From NCBI RefSeq assembly GCF_007678255.1, contig NZ_VEED01000003.1:62001-126000 (forward strand): a DNA stretch of 64,000 nt. The letters are read 5' to 3'. Under the pieces are notes generated by a model. It worked only from the letters and a program-made list of their open reading frames with translations, ran no database searches and was not told where the DNA came from. A program made the position numbers and the translations under genes. Positions 46,051-55,299 of the stretch are shown here, in pieces. The stretch comes from Bacillus sp. X1(2014). GTDB taxonomy: Bacteria; Bacillota; Bacilli; Bacillales_B; DSM-18226. Every line of letters starts with the position of its first letter. Within the stretch, counting starts at the first letter, position 1.

Positions 46051-46484
46051 TATTTTCGTGGATAATAATACATGATGCGCTCATTGAACAGATGGAGTTC
46101 CCCTTGTAGTTTTTTCGCAAGGTATTTACAAAATTCATTGGCTTTCCCTTTATCACCGTAAGTAGATTGATCAGGTAAAGTGATTTGTATGTATGTTTGT
46201 TCCAGTTCTTGCCCCTCTTCATTACGAATCGTTTCCTGATCAACTCCAATTAAAATGGCATTGTAGCGTTCATCATTTGAATGTAAATAGAACCATTTTC
46301 CTTCGGCCTCTTTTGTTTCTTTCAGTTCATATGGAAAGGCTGCCTCTCCGTATTCCCATCCTATTTGATTGCCTGTTTTTGTTGTATTCTTTTTATACTC
46401 AATAAATAAGTCCTTTACTTCTTCAATTGTTACCTTTTGTTTAGCAGATGAAGGCACTAGCTTAATGTATGCGTTAACAGCCAT
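46050..46484 (-). CDS. DUF1885 family protein
   Basis: 144 residues: MAVNAYIKLVPSSAKQKVTIEEVKDLFIEYK, then GWEYGEAAFPYEL and THIQITLP-like strands (TYIQITLPDQSTYGDKGKANEFCKYLAKKLQGELHLFN). This matches the small soluble DUF1885 family of bacilli as recalled. Function unknown. ATG 46484 is favoured among three consecutive ATGs by its spacing from GGGGGGA. Confidence 0.72.
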   Translation of the reverse strand: MAVNAYIKLVPSSAKQKVTIEEVKDLFIEYKKNTTKTGNQIGWEYGEAAFPYELKETKEAEGKWFYLHSNDERYNAILIGVDQETIRNEEGQELEQTYIQITLPDQSTYGDKGKANEFCKYLAKKLQGELHLFNERIMYYYPRK

Positions 46485-46653
46485 CATCATTCCCCCCCAC
46501 GAGTACGTTAGTATTATTCATCTCTATTCTAGCACTGAATAAAATATTATGACAACTGCGGCATGAAACAAATGTACAAGTTTCTTGTTTCTTGTATAAA
46601 TTTGAATTATAATAATATTCTAAAGAATCATTTTTTTTAAAAAGGAGGAACTT

Positions 46654-46953
46654 ATGGAAATCTTTGAGAAGCTCTATGATGAGCATGAAAATTCAAAAGT
46701 TAGGTTTATTGGGTTTACCACAGAAAGTACACGTTATGATTTCGGAATTATTTATACCACCATGTTTTTTGGAAAGCCGTTAGTTGTCTGCATGCAAACA
46801 GGCCGCTCCACTCTCCTTGACCCCAAAGATATTGAAGATATTGATTACCTTCAAACCGTATTCCGTATACCTGACCAACAGCAGGCAGCTGATTTAGCTG
46901 ACTTCTTCAGAGAAACTCTACCATCCATCCCTTTTGTCACCCAATATGAGTAA
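46654..46953 (+). CDS. DUF3055 family protein
   Basis: 99 residues, with VRFIGFTTESTRYDFGIIYTTMFFGKPLVVCMQTGRSTLLDPKDIED, characteristic of DUF3055 proteins of bacilli. Soluble alpha/beta fold predicted, function unknown. ATG 46654 follows AAAGGAGGAA. Only a weak hairpin (GGCC arms) and a T-run follow at about 46970-46990. Confidence 0.8.
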   Translation: MEIFEKLYDEHENSKVRFIGFTTESTRYDFGIIYTTMFFGKPLVVCMQTGRSTLLDPKDIEDIDYLQTVFRIPDQQQAADLADFFRETLPSIPFVTQYE

Positions 46954-47118
46954 TGATTCAAAAAAGAAGGCCCTAATAGGCCCTTTTTTTATGAATATTT
47001 TTTAATTGTGACATACAATTTAGGCTTGATATTTATAATGTGATATATTATTATGTGATTAAGGATATATAAATACTTCGCTTTGTGGACATTCATTAAT
47101 GAAAAGGGGATTGAGCAG

Positions 47119-47241
47119 ATGGGTACTTTAGTATGCCAAACATGTAATTCAACTATTGATCATTTTGAAGATGAAAAAGTAACGGTGCTTTATTCTAAGT
47201 GCAATTGTTGTGAGGATCATCATTCAGAGGAAGATATATAA
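47119..47241 (+). CDS. sr1P: SR1P peptide (GapA-binding) encoded in SR1
   Basis: 40 residues from ATG 47119, 8 bases after AAAAGGGGA. The start MGTLVCQTCNSTIDHFEDEKVTVLY closely matches SR1P homologues of bacilli. C6/C9 and the CNCC cluster at 28-31 suggest metal binding. In B. subtilis the peptide binds glyceraldehyde-3-phosphate dehydrogenase GapA, which in turn stabilises its own operon mRNA and enhances RNase J1 activity; rnjA is also in this window. Confidence 0.88.
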   Translation: MGTLVCQTCNSTIDHFEDEKVTVLYSKCNCCEDHHSEEDI

Positions 47242-47259
47242 TTGCTAAATATAAATAAA

Positions 47260-47291
47260 ACAGGATTCCTAAATGGAATCCTGTATTTTTG
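47260..47291. terminator. Terminator of SR1 and of convergent speA
   Basis: Perfect arms ACAGGATTCC (47260-47269) and GGAATCCTGT (47275-47284), with ATTTTTG on the plus side and TTTTATTT on the minus side. Confidence 0.88.
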
Positions 47292-47293
47292 TT

Positions 47294-48766
47294 CTATTTT
47301 ATTGCTTTATACTCCTTAATCACGAGAAGTGATTTAAGTTCATCATCCTCCGGTCCTTGTACAGGGAGGCCTGCTTCGAGGTTTTTCCGGATGTAATGGA
47401 GGTTTTCCTTTGTAATAATCTCGCCAGGGATAAAAATTGGGATACCTGGTGGATAAACCATAACAAATTCTGCAATGATTCTTCCTTCTGATTCTTCAAA
47501 AGGAATAACTTCAGTTTCCGCATAAAATGCATCTCTAGGTGTTAATGCAAGCACTGGGATTTCTGGAAGAAGAACTTCTACAGGTTCAATTCTATCGGTA
47601 CTGTGTTGGCATTCGTCCGCTAATTCCTTAAGAGCATTTACTAGTAAGTCTGCTTCGGTTTCTGTGTCTCCAAGTGTGATAATACAAAGAATGTTATATA
47701 AATCGGAAAGTTCCACTTCAATATTATGTTTCTCTCTTAGCCACTTTTCTACATCATAACCAGTTAATCCTAATTCTTTCACGGAAATAATCAATTTAGT
47801 TGGATCGTAATCAAAGGTAGCTTTTGACCCTAAGATTTCTTCGCCAATACAATGCAGATTTTCGATCTCATTAACTCTTTTACGAATTGATTGTGCCACT
47901 TTAATGGTATTATCGATTAATTCCCTTCCCTTTGTAGCTAATTGCTTACGTGCGACATCAAGTGAAGCAAGCAATAAATACGACGTTGAGGTAGTAGTTA
48001 GCATACTTAATATGGATTGGACATGTTTGGCAGAAACAAGGCCTTCTTTAACATTTAGAATCGAACTTTGGGTCATTGAACCGCCTAGTTTATGAACGCT
48101 GGTAGCAGCCATATCTGCACCAGCCTGCATCGCAGAGAGAGGAAGTTCTTCATGGAAATGAATATGAACACCATGTGCTTCATCAACAAGAACAGGAATA
48201 TCATAAGAGTGTGCAATTTCAACAATCTTTTTTAAATCTCCGGATATACCAAAATACGTTGGGTTGATAACTAATACTGCTTTCGCATCTGGATGCTGTG
48301 TAAGAGCTCTTGCCACGGCATCGGGAGTAATTCCATGTGATATACCTAGTTCCTTATCAATTTCGGGCTGGATAAACACTGGAATAGCTCCAGAGAAAAC
48401 AATGGCCGACATGATTGATTTATGGACATTCCTCGGAACGATAATTTTGTCATCAGGTCCACAAACAGCCATGATCATCGCAATAATTGCTCCGCTTGTG
48501 CCTTGTACCGAAAAGAATGTTCGGTCCGCACCAAAGGCTTCTGCTGCTAAATCCTGCGCTTGCTTGATAATCCCTTTTGGTTGATGTAAGTCGTCTAGCG
48601 GCCCGATATTTATTAGGTCGATAGATAAGGCATTATCCCCGATAAAGTAACGAAATTCAGGGTCAATTCCAGCCCCTTTTTTATGACCTGGAATATGGAA
48701 TTGAATTGGGTTCTTTTTTGCATGTTCTAATAAACCGCTAAATAACGGTGTTTGATTTTGAGTCAA
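47294..48766 (-). CDS. speA: Arginine decarboxylase SpeA (Orn/Lys/Arg decarboxylase family)
   Basis: 490 residues, matching B. subtilis SpeA. PLP-dependent fold type I: FHIPGHKKGAGIDPEFR at the start, FFSVQGTSGAIIAMIMAVCGP, LVDEAHGVHIHFHEELP, and PLP lysine in ATSVHKLGGSMTQ. It makes agmatine, the first step to spermidine. TTG 48766 (MTQNQTPLFSG) is the start, 10 bases after GAGGTG; the longer frame to 48817 is not supported. Confidence 0.92.
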   Translation of the reverse strand: MTQNQTPLFSGLLEHAKKNPIQFHIPGHKKGAGIDPEFRYFIGDNALSIDLINIGPLDDLHQPKGIIKQAQDLAAEAFGADRTFFSVQGTSGAIIAMIMAVCGPDDKIIVPRNVHKSIMSAIVFSGAIPVFIQPEIDKELGISHGITPDAVARALTQHPDAKAVLVINPTYFGISGDLKKIVEIAHSYDIPVLVDEAHGVHIHFHEELPLSAMQAGADMAATSVHKLGGSMTQSSILNVKEGLVSAKHVQSILSMLTTTSTSYLLLASLDVARKQLATKGRELIDNTIKVAQSIRKRVNEIENLHCIGEEILGSKATFDYDPTKLIISVKELGLTGYDVEKWLREKHNIEVELSDLYNILCIITLGDTETEADLLVNALKELADECQHSTDRIEPVEVLLPEIPVLALTPRDAFYAETEVIPFEESEGRIIAEFVMVYPPGIPIFIPGEIITKENLHYIRKNLEAGLPVQGPEDDELKSLLVIKEYKAIK

Positions 48767-48968
48767 TTGATAACCACACCTCTTTATAAAAAATACTCTA
48801 ATTATGTCGAATTTCAATAATAAACAAAAGGAATTATAGCATTATTCCTATTCATTGCAAAGAAATATATGTTATTCCTTGCCCGGTTTACGATAGTTTC
48901 CCTTGAATAAAGGAAAATTACCCTGAAGTAACGAAATAACAAGTAGAAAGTTTTTAGGAGGGTTTCAA

Positions 48969-49928
48969 ATGGAATGGAAAACTCGACTTACTCAATTACT
49001 AAACATACGTTATCCGATCATTCAAGGGGGATTAGCTTATTTAGCCTATTCTGAGTTAGCGGCAGCGGTTTCAAACGCTGGTGGTCTTGGCCAGATTACT
49101 GCCATGTCCTTGGCTGAACCTGAACAACTTCGAACGGAAATTAGTAAAGTGAAACAACTGACAAACAATCCTTTTGGGGTTAACTTTGCGATTGGGCAGC
49201 ATGGCAGACCATTCGCCGATTTTCTCCAAGTGGCTATTGATGAAAAGGTCCCGGTTGTTTCGATGACAGGAGGAAACCCTGCTCCCATATTTGAGCAATT
49301 AAAAGGGACACAGATAAAAACACTCGTCCTTGTTGCCGCCAGAAGACAGGCAGTGAAAGCAGAAGAACTTGGTGCTGACGCTGTTATGGTCGTGGGGCAG
49401 GAAGGTGGGGGGCATCTTGGCCGTGATGATGTAGGGACCATGGTCTTGGTGCCTCAAGTTGTAGATGCTGTTTCTATACCAGTTATTGCTTCGGGTGGAA
49501 TAGGTGATGGCCGCGGGCTAATGGCTGCCCTTAGTTTAGGGGCAGAGGGAATTGAAATGGGTACAAGATTCATTGCAACAAAGGAATGTGTTCATGCCAA
49601 CGAATTATATAAAAAAACCTTAGTGGAAGGCAATGAATCAGGAACAGTGGTGATTAAAAGAACACTAGGTGCTCCGGCTAGGGCACTTGCTAACAGTTGG
49701 ACAGAAAAAATTCTGGACATTGAAAAAAACAATGGGGGATACGATGGATTAAAAGATTACATTAGTGGAACTGCAAACCAACGCTATATTTATGATGGTG
49801 TACCTGATGAAGGCTTTGCATGGGCAGGGCAAGTGATGGGGTTAATTAAAGATGTCCCTGCAGTTAAAGAACTATTTCATCGAATGATTCATGATGCTGA
49901 ACTAATTCGTGCAAAATGGGGAAAATAA
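48969..49928 (+). CDS. FMN-dependent nitronate monooxygenase
   Basis: 319 residues, TIM barrel of the NMO/2-nitropropane dioxygenase family. YPIIQGGLAYLAYSELAAAVSNAGGLGQI, MVVGQEGGGHLGRDDVG and VIASGGIGDGRGLMAALSLGAEGIEMGTRF are the FMN and phosphate-binding motifs. It oxidises alkyl nitronates such as propionate-3-nitronate. FabK enoyl reductases share these motifs and are not excluded. ATG 48969 has a TTAGGAGGG site. Single gene, divergent from speA. Confidence 0.88.
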   Translation: MEWKTRLTQLLNIRYPIIQGGLAYLAYSELAAAVSNAGGLGQITAMSLAEPEQLRTEISKVKQLTNNPFGVNFAIGQHGRPFADFLQVAIDEKVPVVSMTGGNPAPIFEQLKGTQIKTLVLVAARRQAVKAEELGADAVMVVGQEGGGHLGRDDVGTMVLVPQVVDAVSIPVIASGGIGDGRGLMAALSLGAEGIEMGTRFIATKECVHANELYKKTLVEGNESGTVVIKRTLGAPARALANSWTEKILDIEKNNGGYDGLKDYISGTANQRYIYDGVPDEGFAWAGQVMGLIKDVPAVKELFHRMIHDAELIRAKWGK

Positions 49929-49970
49929 GTATATGATTCTGTTTAGTTGAATTAGTTAGAAGGTGAAATT

Positions 49971-50243
49971 ATGGAATACCAATATCCAATTGATCATCAT
50001 TGGAGTACAGAAGAAATTGTGGATGTGATTGCATTTTTTGAAACAATTGAAAAGGCTTATGAACAGGGAATTGACCGCGATGAAGTATTGAAGGCGTATC
50101 GCCGCTTTAAAGAGATTGTTCCTAGCAAAGCTGAAGAAAAAACAATTTGTAATGAATTTGAAGAAATGAGTGGTTATTCGTCTTATCGAACGATAAAAAA
50201 AATAAAAGATGCAGCCACCGGGGAAAGAATAAAAATGAAATAG
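49971..50243 (+). CDS. yktA: UPF0223 family protein YktA
   Basis: 90 residues: MEYQYPIDHHWSTEEIVDVIAFFETIEKAYEQGIDRDEVLKAYRRFKEIVPSKAEEKTICNEFEEMSGYSSYRTIKK, the UPF0223 signature. Helical soluble protein of unknown function. ATG 49971 follows AGAAGGTG. Convergent with yktB across a strong terminator. Confidence 0.92.
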   Translation: MEYQYPIDHHWSTEEIVDVIAFFETIEKAYEQGIDRDEVLKAYRRFKEIVPSKAEEKTICNEFEEMSGYSSYRTIKKIKDAATGERIKMK

Positions 50244-50246
50244 GAT

Positions 50247-50285
50247 AAACAGCTCCTGCACCTTTTGTGAAGGAGCTGTTTTTTC
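50247..50285. terminator. Bidirectional terminator, yktA / yktB
   Basis: Arms AAACAGCTCCT (50247-50257) and AGGAGCTGTTT (50271-50281) followed by T residues. Confidence 0.85.
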
Positions 50286-50288
50286 TTT

Positions 50289-50921
50289 TTACTTTCTATT
50301 TTGTGAGATTCGATATAGAGCGGCTACCTTCTCAAATACGCCCTCAATTTGTTGAACTAACTGATCGGAACCTAATTCGATTACTTGTTCTCTGTCAATC
50401 GTATAACCACATAATAATTCTGCTTTTTTTACGTTTTGCAGGCGGTCAAAAAGCGATCGAAGTTCTTCCTTGGATAATTGATTGTGCCCAATGGTTTCTG
50501 GTTTTGTATGATCCACTGACCAAACAAAGTCCTTGGGTGTATCTTTATAAATTTTTGCTAATTTTTTTGAAAATCTTTCAGCAATTAAATCTTTTTGAGG
50601 TGCTTCATAAATAACGGCAAACCATATAAATAAATGGGTGTTCCACATGCCGATTTGAAAATGAGGGAGCATTTTATAACCTCGAGGATTACTTGAGAAT
50701 GCTACCCAAGTATCTTTAGGCGGATTAATAGTCCTTCTGGCATGTTTTGCAACATGAACAAACATTTCATCATCCGTAAGTGAAGAAATGAAAGGGGCGA
50801 AGTGATTTCCTAATTCTTCTAATTTGGGTCGAACGGTTTCCTTCAAAGCCTCCATCCGTGTCTCTAAACCATCTATTAAAAAAACATCAAAATCCTCGTT
50901 TGTAAATCCTTTAAAAACCAT
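50289..50921 (-). CDS. yktB: UPF0637 family protein YktB
   Basis: 210 residues, starting MVFKGFTNEDFDVFLIDGLETRMEALKETVRPKLEELG with FVHVAKHARRTINPPKDTWVAFS and RGYKMLPHFQIGMWNTHLFIWFAVIYE, characteristic of YktB (212 residues in B. subtilis). Function unknown. ATG 50921 follows GGAGG at 9 bases; the frame extension to 50945 is not supported. Confidence 0.9.
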   Translation of the reverse strand: MVFKGFTNEDFDVFLIDGLETRMEALKETVRPKLEELGNHFAPFISSLTDDEMFVHVAKHARRTINPPKDTWVAFSSNPRGYKMLPHFQIGMWNTHLFIWFAVIYEAPQKDLIAERFSKKLAKIYKDTPKDFVWSVDHTKPETIGHNQLSKEELRSLFDRLQNVKKAELLCGYTIDREQVIELGSDQLVQQIEGVFEKVAALYRISQNRK

Positions 50922-51100
50922 ACGTATAAACCTCCAGCTAAACATTTGTTCTTAATTGTAGCATAACAATAAGAGAGACCAATAATTTGATGCTTTCTAG
51001 GTAAGAGCACATATTTGTTGCAACATATCTCCCTAACTCATATTATACAGTAAAAAAATAATCTGAAAAATGAGTTAAATCCAGGAAGGGGAGGAGAAAC

Positions 51101-51295
51101 GTGAAACAATTGATGAATACCTCACTTAAAAAAGCAAGCGAAAAGGAAAGAACAGCAGTTTTAAGATTGGAAATGGATTATGAATTAGCTACATTATTCG
51201 AAGCGATTGAAGAAAAGAATGAGAAGAAAATGAAAGAATGCAAACAAAAATTAGAAAAAATCCGTCAAGAATTATTACGGTTAAAAGCACTTTGA
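51101..51295 (+). CDS. Small coiled-coil protein, YkzI-like
   Basis: 64 residues, almost entirely Lys, Glu, Leu and Ala with heptad periodicity from residue 15 on, so a helical coiled coil. GTG 51101 has AAGGGGAGGAG closely upstream; ATG 51113 is too distant. Position between yktB and yktC matches ykzI of B. subtilis (recalled). Function unknown. Confidence 0.65.
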   Translation: MKQLMNTSLKKASEKERTAVLRLEMDYELATLFEAIEEKNEKKMKECKQKLEKIRQELLRLKAL

Positions 51296-51370
51296 TAAAT
51301 TTATAATGTTTTTTTATCCAAGGAGAACTAAAGCAGGATGGAAAGAAATAGAATATATTCTGAATTTATA

Positions 51371-51420
51371 AAACGAACTCCAGTAAAAATGAAGGGGGTT
51401 CGTTTATTATTGTCTTTTTT
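51371..51420 (+). terminator. Probable terminator downstream of the YkzI-like gene
   Basis: Arms AAACGAACTCC (51371-51381) and GGGGTTCGTTT (51395-51405), with a T-rich but interrupted tail ending at 51420. Confidence 0.55.
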
Positions 51421-51494
51421 GATGTGGTACGTGTACCTCTTAAAAGTTGATGTGTTCCAACAATTTGATTAAGCTAAAGGTACATTATTTAATT

Positions 51495-51508
51495 TATGAT
51501 GCATCATA
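51495..51508. promoter_or_regulatory. Palindrome upstream of yktC
   Basis: TATGATGCATCATA is a perfect 14-base palindrome 52 bases before the yktC start, with TTGACA-like sequence at 51526. A candidate operator for an unidentified regulator. Confidence 0.35.
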
Positions 51509-51559
51509 CTACATACATTGAAATCTTGACAGGATTATAGATTTATTTGGAGGAGAGTT

Positions 51560-52357
51560 ATGAACTGGGAACAAATTTATCTTCATGCAAAGGAATGGGT
51601 TAATGAGGCAGGTGCTAGAATTAGATTATCTTTTGATAAAACATTAAATATTCAAACGAAGTCAAATGCTAATGATTTGGTAACGAATATGGATAAAGAA
51701 ATTGAACAATTTTTTATTAGTAAGATCAGAGAGGTTTATCCCGATCATAAAATATTGGGCGAAGAAGGGTTTGGAGATACACTCGAAAGTCTTGATGGTG
51801 TGGTTTGGATGATTGATCCAATCGATGGAACGATGAATTTTATTCATCAACAAAGAAATTTTGCTATTTCTCTTGGTATTTATGAGAATGGTATTGGTAA
51901 AATTGGACTCATTTACGATGTGGTCCATGACGAACTGTATCATGCCAAAAGGGGAAATGGAGCTTATATAAATGAAAAACCTCTAGTTCCTCTAAAGGAT
52001 ACAACTGTTAAGGAATCCATCATTGCCCTAAATGCAACATGGGTAATGGAAAATCACCGTATTGACCATAATTTAATGATTCCTTTAGTGAGAGATGCAC
52101 GGGGAACAAGATCATATGGTTCGGCAGCCCTTGAAATGGTGTTTGTTGCAACAGGAAGAGTTGATGCGTACCTCTCGATGCGCTTATCACCCTGGGATGT
52201 TGCTGCAGGGGCAGTGATTATAGAAGAACTTGGCGGGTTTGTTACAAATTTAAGGGGAGAAAAACTGAGTTTCCTTGCACAGGATTCATTATTTACTGCA
52301 AATCCAGGATTACACCAATTGATCTTGAAGGACTATTTAAAAGAGGGAAGATGGTAA
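51560..52357 (+). CDS. yktC: Inositol-1-monophosphatase family protein YktC
   Basis: 265 residues. Metal-binding motifs of the family: GEEGFG (E ligand), WMIDPIDGTMNFIHQ and SPWDVAAGAVIIEELGG. It hydrolyses inositol phosphates or related sugar phosphates with magnesium. ATG 51560 follows TTGGAGGAGAG. Convergent with ylaF. Confidence 0.93.
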   Translation: MNWEQIYLHAKEWVNEAGARIRLSFDKTLNIQTKSNANDLVTNMDKEIEQFFISKIREVYPDHKILGEEGFGDTLESLDGVVWMIDPIDGTMNFIHQQRNFAISLGIYENGIGKIGLIYDVVHDELYHAKRGNGAYINEKPLVPLKDTTVKESIIALNATWVMENHRIDHNLMIPLVRDARGTRSYGSAALEMVFVATGRVDAYLSMRLSPWDVAAGAVIIEELGGFVTNLRGEKLSFLAQDSLFTANPGLHQLILKDYLKEGRW

Positions 52358-52388
52358 AAAGAAGAAGCCGTGGCAGGCTTCTTCTTTT
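52357..52388. terminator. Bidirectional terminator, yktC / ylaF
   Basis: Arms AAAAGAAGAAGCC (52357-52369) and GGCTTCTTCTTTT (52376-52388); overlaps both stop codons. Confidence 0.88.
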
Positions 52389-52572
52389 ATAATTCTCCAT
52401 TTTCACGCATTTTTCTTTTTGTTTTAAATCCCATGCCCATAATTACGATAATTGCAAGGATACAGCCTATAGCACCGATTATGCTTTTTTCGCTAATTGC
52501 AACACCAATCCCCATAATACTTGCGGCTGCAAGGATCGCATAAACGAGTAATGACCACTTTACGTTTTTCAT
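52387..52572 (-). CDS. ylaF: Small membrane protein YlaF
   Basis: 61 residues with two membrane helices (about 5-27 and 30-49) and a short basic tail (FKTKRKMRENGEL). Matches YlaF in length and in position before typA. Function unknown. ATG 52572 follows AAAGGGG. Confidence 0.82.
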   Translation of the reverse strand: MKNVKWSLLVYAILAAASIMGIGVAISEKSIIGAIGCILAIIVIMGMGFKTKRKMRENGEL

Positions 52573-52744
52573 TTTTTTACCCCTTTTTCATTGAAAAATA
52601 CAGTTCAAACGTACAAAGCTTTCTTATATTTTATATTCTACAATAAAATGGTTAGGGGTTTCCACTTTAATTGTGGTATAATGTTTTAGTTGTGAATGGG
52701 AAACTACAAATAGACTTATTTTTAGAATATAGGAGTGGAATTTT

Positions 52745-54583
52745 TTGAATATAAGAAATGATATACGTAATATTGCGATCATTGCCCACGTTGACCACGG
52801 GAAAACTACGTTGGTTGATCAATTGTTGAAACAATCTGGAACATTTCGTTCTAACGAGCATGTTGAAGAACGTGCTATGGATTCGAATGACTTAGAAAGA
52901 GAGCGTGGAATCACCATCCTCGCGAAGAACACGGCTATTCAATACAAAGATACTCGTATCAATATTTTGGATACTCCAGGACACGCTGACTTTGGCGGAG
53001 AAGTGGAACGGATTATGAAAATGGTTGATGGGGTATTGCTTGTAGTTGATGCCTATGAAGGCTGTATGCCACAGACTCGTTTTGTTCTTAAAAAGGCATT
53101 AGAGCAGAATTTAACTCCAATTGTTGTTGTTAATAAAATTGACCGTGACTTTGCGAGACCTGCAGAAGTAATTGATGAAGTAATCGATTTATTTATTGAA
53201 CTTGAAGCAAATGAGGATCAGCTTGAATTCCCAGTTATTTACGCTTCAGCAATTAATGGTACAGCAAGTACTGACCCTGAGAAGCAAGATGAAAATATGC
53301 AATCCTTGTATGATGCAATCGTTGAATATATACCTGCTCCAGTTGATAATCGTGAAGAACCATTACAATTCCAAGTTGCCCTTCTTGATTACAACGATTA
53401 TGTTGGCAGAATCGGAATCGGCCGTGTTTTCCGCGGTACGATGAAGGTGGGTCAACAAGTTGCCCTAATGAAGTTAGATGGTTCAGTGAAGCAATTCCGT
53501 GTGACCAAAATTTTCGGTTTCTTTGGATTAAAGCGTCAAGAAATCCAAGAGGCAGTAGCGGGTGATTTAATCGCTGTTTCAGGAATGGAAGATATCAACG
53601 TTGGTGAAACAGTTTGTCCTGTTGAACATCAAGAAGCACTACCAATCCTAAGAATTGATGAGCCAACATTACAAATGACATTTGTTGTAAACAACAGTCC
53701 ATTTGCAGGTAGAGAAGGCAAGTATTTAACTGCAAGGAAGATTGAAGAAAGATTACGTGCTCAATTGCAAACAGATGTAAGTTTACGAGTGGATAACACA
53801 GATTCACCAGATGCATGGATCGTTTCTGGCCGTGGTGAACTTCATTTATCAATTCTTATTGAAAACATGCGTCGTGAAGGTTATGAACTTCAAGTTTCAA
53901 AACCTGAAGTTATCGTTAAAGAAATTGATGGTGTTCGCTGTGAACCAGTTGAAAGAGTTCAAATTGATGTACCTGAAGAGCATACTGGTTCAGTTATGGA
54001 ATCAATTGGTGCCCGTAAAGGCGAAATGATAGATATGATTAACAATGGTTCAGGTCAAGTACGCTTAATCTTTAACGTACCAGCACGTGGCTTAATTGGT
54101 TACACTACCGAATTCTTAACTATGACTCGTGGTTATGGAATTATAAATCATACCTTTGATAGCTATCAGCCAATGTTACCAGGCCAAGTCGGTGGACGAC
54201 ACCAAGGTGTACTTGTGTCAATGGAATCTGGAAAAGCTTCGACATATGGTATCATGCAAGTGGAAGACCGTGGAACTATTTTTGTTGAACCAGGTACGGA
54301 AATATACGAGGGGATGATCGTGGGCGAAAATACTCGTGAAAATGACATCACCGTTAATATTACTAAAATGAAACAGGCAACAAATGTGCGTTCAGCTAAC
54401 AAAGATCAAACATCAGTGATTAAAAAGCCGCGCATTATGACATTAGAAGAGTCATTAGAATATTTAAATGATGACGAATATTGTGAGGTAACACCGGAAT
54501 CGATTCGTCTTCGTAAGAAAATTCTTGATAAAAATGAACGTGAAAGAGCTGCTAAAAAGAAAAAATATGCTGAACAGAGTTAA
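52745..54583 (+). CDS. typA: Ribosome-associated translational GTPase TypA/BipA
   Basis: 612 residues. G motifs: HVDHGKTTL (G1), [11 protein letters not shown] (G3), VVNKIDR (G4), SAINGT (G5). EF-G-like domains III and V and the BipA C-terminal domain follow. It binds ribosomes under stress and cold and helps 50S assembly. TTG 52745 is the start, behind TAGGAG; the product begins [18 protein letters not shown] as homologues do. An extended -10 TGGTATAAT lies at 52674-52682. Confidence 0.96.
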   Translation: MNIRNDIRNIAIIAHVDHGKTTLVDQLLKQSGTFRSNEHVEERAMDSNDLERERGITILAKNTAIQYKDTRINILDTPGHADFGGEVERIMKMVDGVLLVVDAYEGCMPQTRFVLKKALEQNLTPIVVVNKIDRDFARPAEVIDEVIDLFIELEANEDQLEFPVIYASAINGTASTDPEKQDENMQSLYDAIVEYIPAPVDNREEPLQFQVALLDYNDYVGRIGIGRVFRGTMKVGQQVALMKLDGSVKQFRVTKIFGFFGLKRQEIQEAVAGDLIAVSGMEDINVGETVCPVEHQEALPILRIDEPTLQMTFVVNNSPFAGREGKYLTARKIEERLRAQLQTDVSLRVDNTDSPDAWIVSGRGELHLSILIENMRREGYELQVSKPEVIVKEIDGVRCEPVERVQIDVPEEHTGSVMESIGARKGEMIDMINNGSGQVRLIFNVPARGLIGYTTEFLTMTRGYGIINHTFDSYQPMLPGQVGGRHQGVLVSMESGKASTYGIMQVEDRGTIFVEPGTEIYEGMIVGENTRENDITVNITKMKQATNVRSANKDQTSVIKKPRIMTLEESLEYLNDDEYCEVTPESIRLRKKILDKNERERAAKKKKYAEQS

Positions 54584-54602
54584 GTAAAAGGAGTGCAAGA
54601 AG

Positions 54603-54908
54603 ATGGAAGGATTCTCTCCTAGCCTTAGATTTTTCATTGAACTAACAGATGTAAAAACCGCTGTGTGGTTACAGTATGTATATATTGTTATTTTAGCGGC
54701 TATTGTATATAAGTTAGGCTTTGCAAAAAAATTGCCTCTTTTGAAAAACATCGTGATTTATACATGCTTGTTAATTGGATGCTTTGTTATGCTGATTTTT
54801 TCATACGCATTGCCTATTGCGGAGGGACTCGCAGGTGCGGCCGTGTTACTGATAATTTATAAAATACGCTTACATCAAACGAAGAAGCATCAGGCTGAAG
54901 CGAAATAA
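54603..54908 (+). CDS. ylaH: YlaH-like membrane protein
   Basis: 101 residues with three hydrophobic helices (about 24-42, 48-66, 70-87) and a basic C-terminus. Starts MEGFSPSLRFFIELTDVK, as YlaH proteins do. It follows typA by 19 bases, so probably shares its transcript. Function unknown. Confidence 0.85.
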   Translation: MEGFSPSLRFFIELTDVKTAVWLQYVYIVILAAIVYKLGFAKKLPLLKNIVIYTCLLIGCFVMLIFSYALPIAEGLAGAAVLLIIYKIRLHQTKKHQAEAK

Positions 54909-54923
54909 CGGGGGTTTAGTTAA

Positions 54924-55214
54924 ATGAAATCCGTCCAGGATACATTATATAATTGGCTTACAATTAAGGTTGTATGCGACGCACGGCCTGATGATACAGC
55001 AGCTCAAGATACTTTACACCTCTTTGAAGAAATGTTAGCTGATCTTAACCTCTCCAACATAGAGGTAACAACAGATGTTGTCATGTATTATGTTTCCTAT
55101 CAACAAGGGGATGAGAAGAAAAAAACTCGTTTTCCACGGGAATTGATAGAGGTCATGCTGCAACAGATAAATCAAGAACCAGAAAAGTATGAGAACTATC
55201 CAATTGAAGAATAA
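54924..55214 (+). CDS. Hypothetical protein downstream of ylaH
   Basis: 96 residues, acidic, soluble: MKSVQDTLYNWLTIKVVCDARPDDTAAQDTL and a C-terminal FPRELIEVMLQQINQEPEKYENYPIEE. Not recognised as a B. subtilis protein, so it looks like an addition to the typA-ylaH unit. ATG 54924 follows GGGGGT. A strong terminator follows. Confidence 0.75.
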   Translation: MKSVQDTLYNWLTIKVVCDARPDDTAAQDTLHLFEEMLADLNLSNIEVTTDVVMYYVSYQQGDEKKKTRFPRELIEVMLQQINQEPEKYENYPIEE

Positions 55215-55218
55215 ATAA

Positions 55219-55266
55219 AAAACCATCATGTTCATTCCACTTTGGAATGTGCATGATGGTTTTTTT
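55219..55266. terminator. Long bidirectional terminator before ylaI
   Basis: Outer arms AAAACCATCATG (55219-55230) and CATGATGGTTTT (about 55252-55263), inner arms CATTCCA/TGGAATG. Confidence 0.88.
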
Positions 55267-55299
55267 AGTAATAATCTACACGAGAACTTCCGTTTTTTT

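Larger units (their letters stand above)
47046..47291 (+). ncRNA. sr1: SR1 dual-function regulatory RNA
   Basis: About 246 nucleotides: predicted start 7 bases after TATAAT (47034-47039), end at the terminator hairpin 47260-47291. It lies between pdhD and speA, the location of SR1 in B. subtilis, and contains the SR1P reading frame. In B. subtilis SR1 base-pairs with ahrC mRNA and is repressed by CcpN and CcpA under glycolytic conditions. The -35 element was not clear, and pairing to ahrC was not tested. Confidence 0.8.

Noticed and set aside
51338..51472. 44-codon open frame after the YkzI-like gene
   Set aside because: It overlaps a terminator-like hairpin, its AAGGAG is 12 bases away, and no family resemblance was seen.
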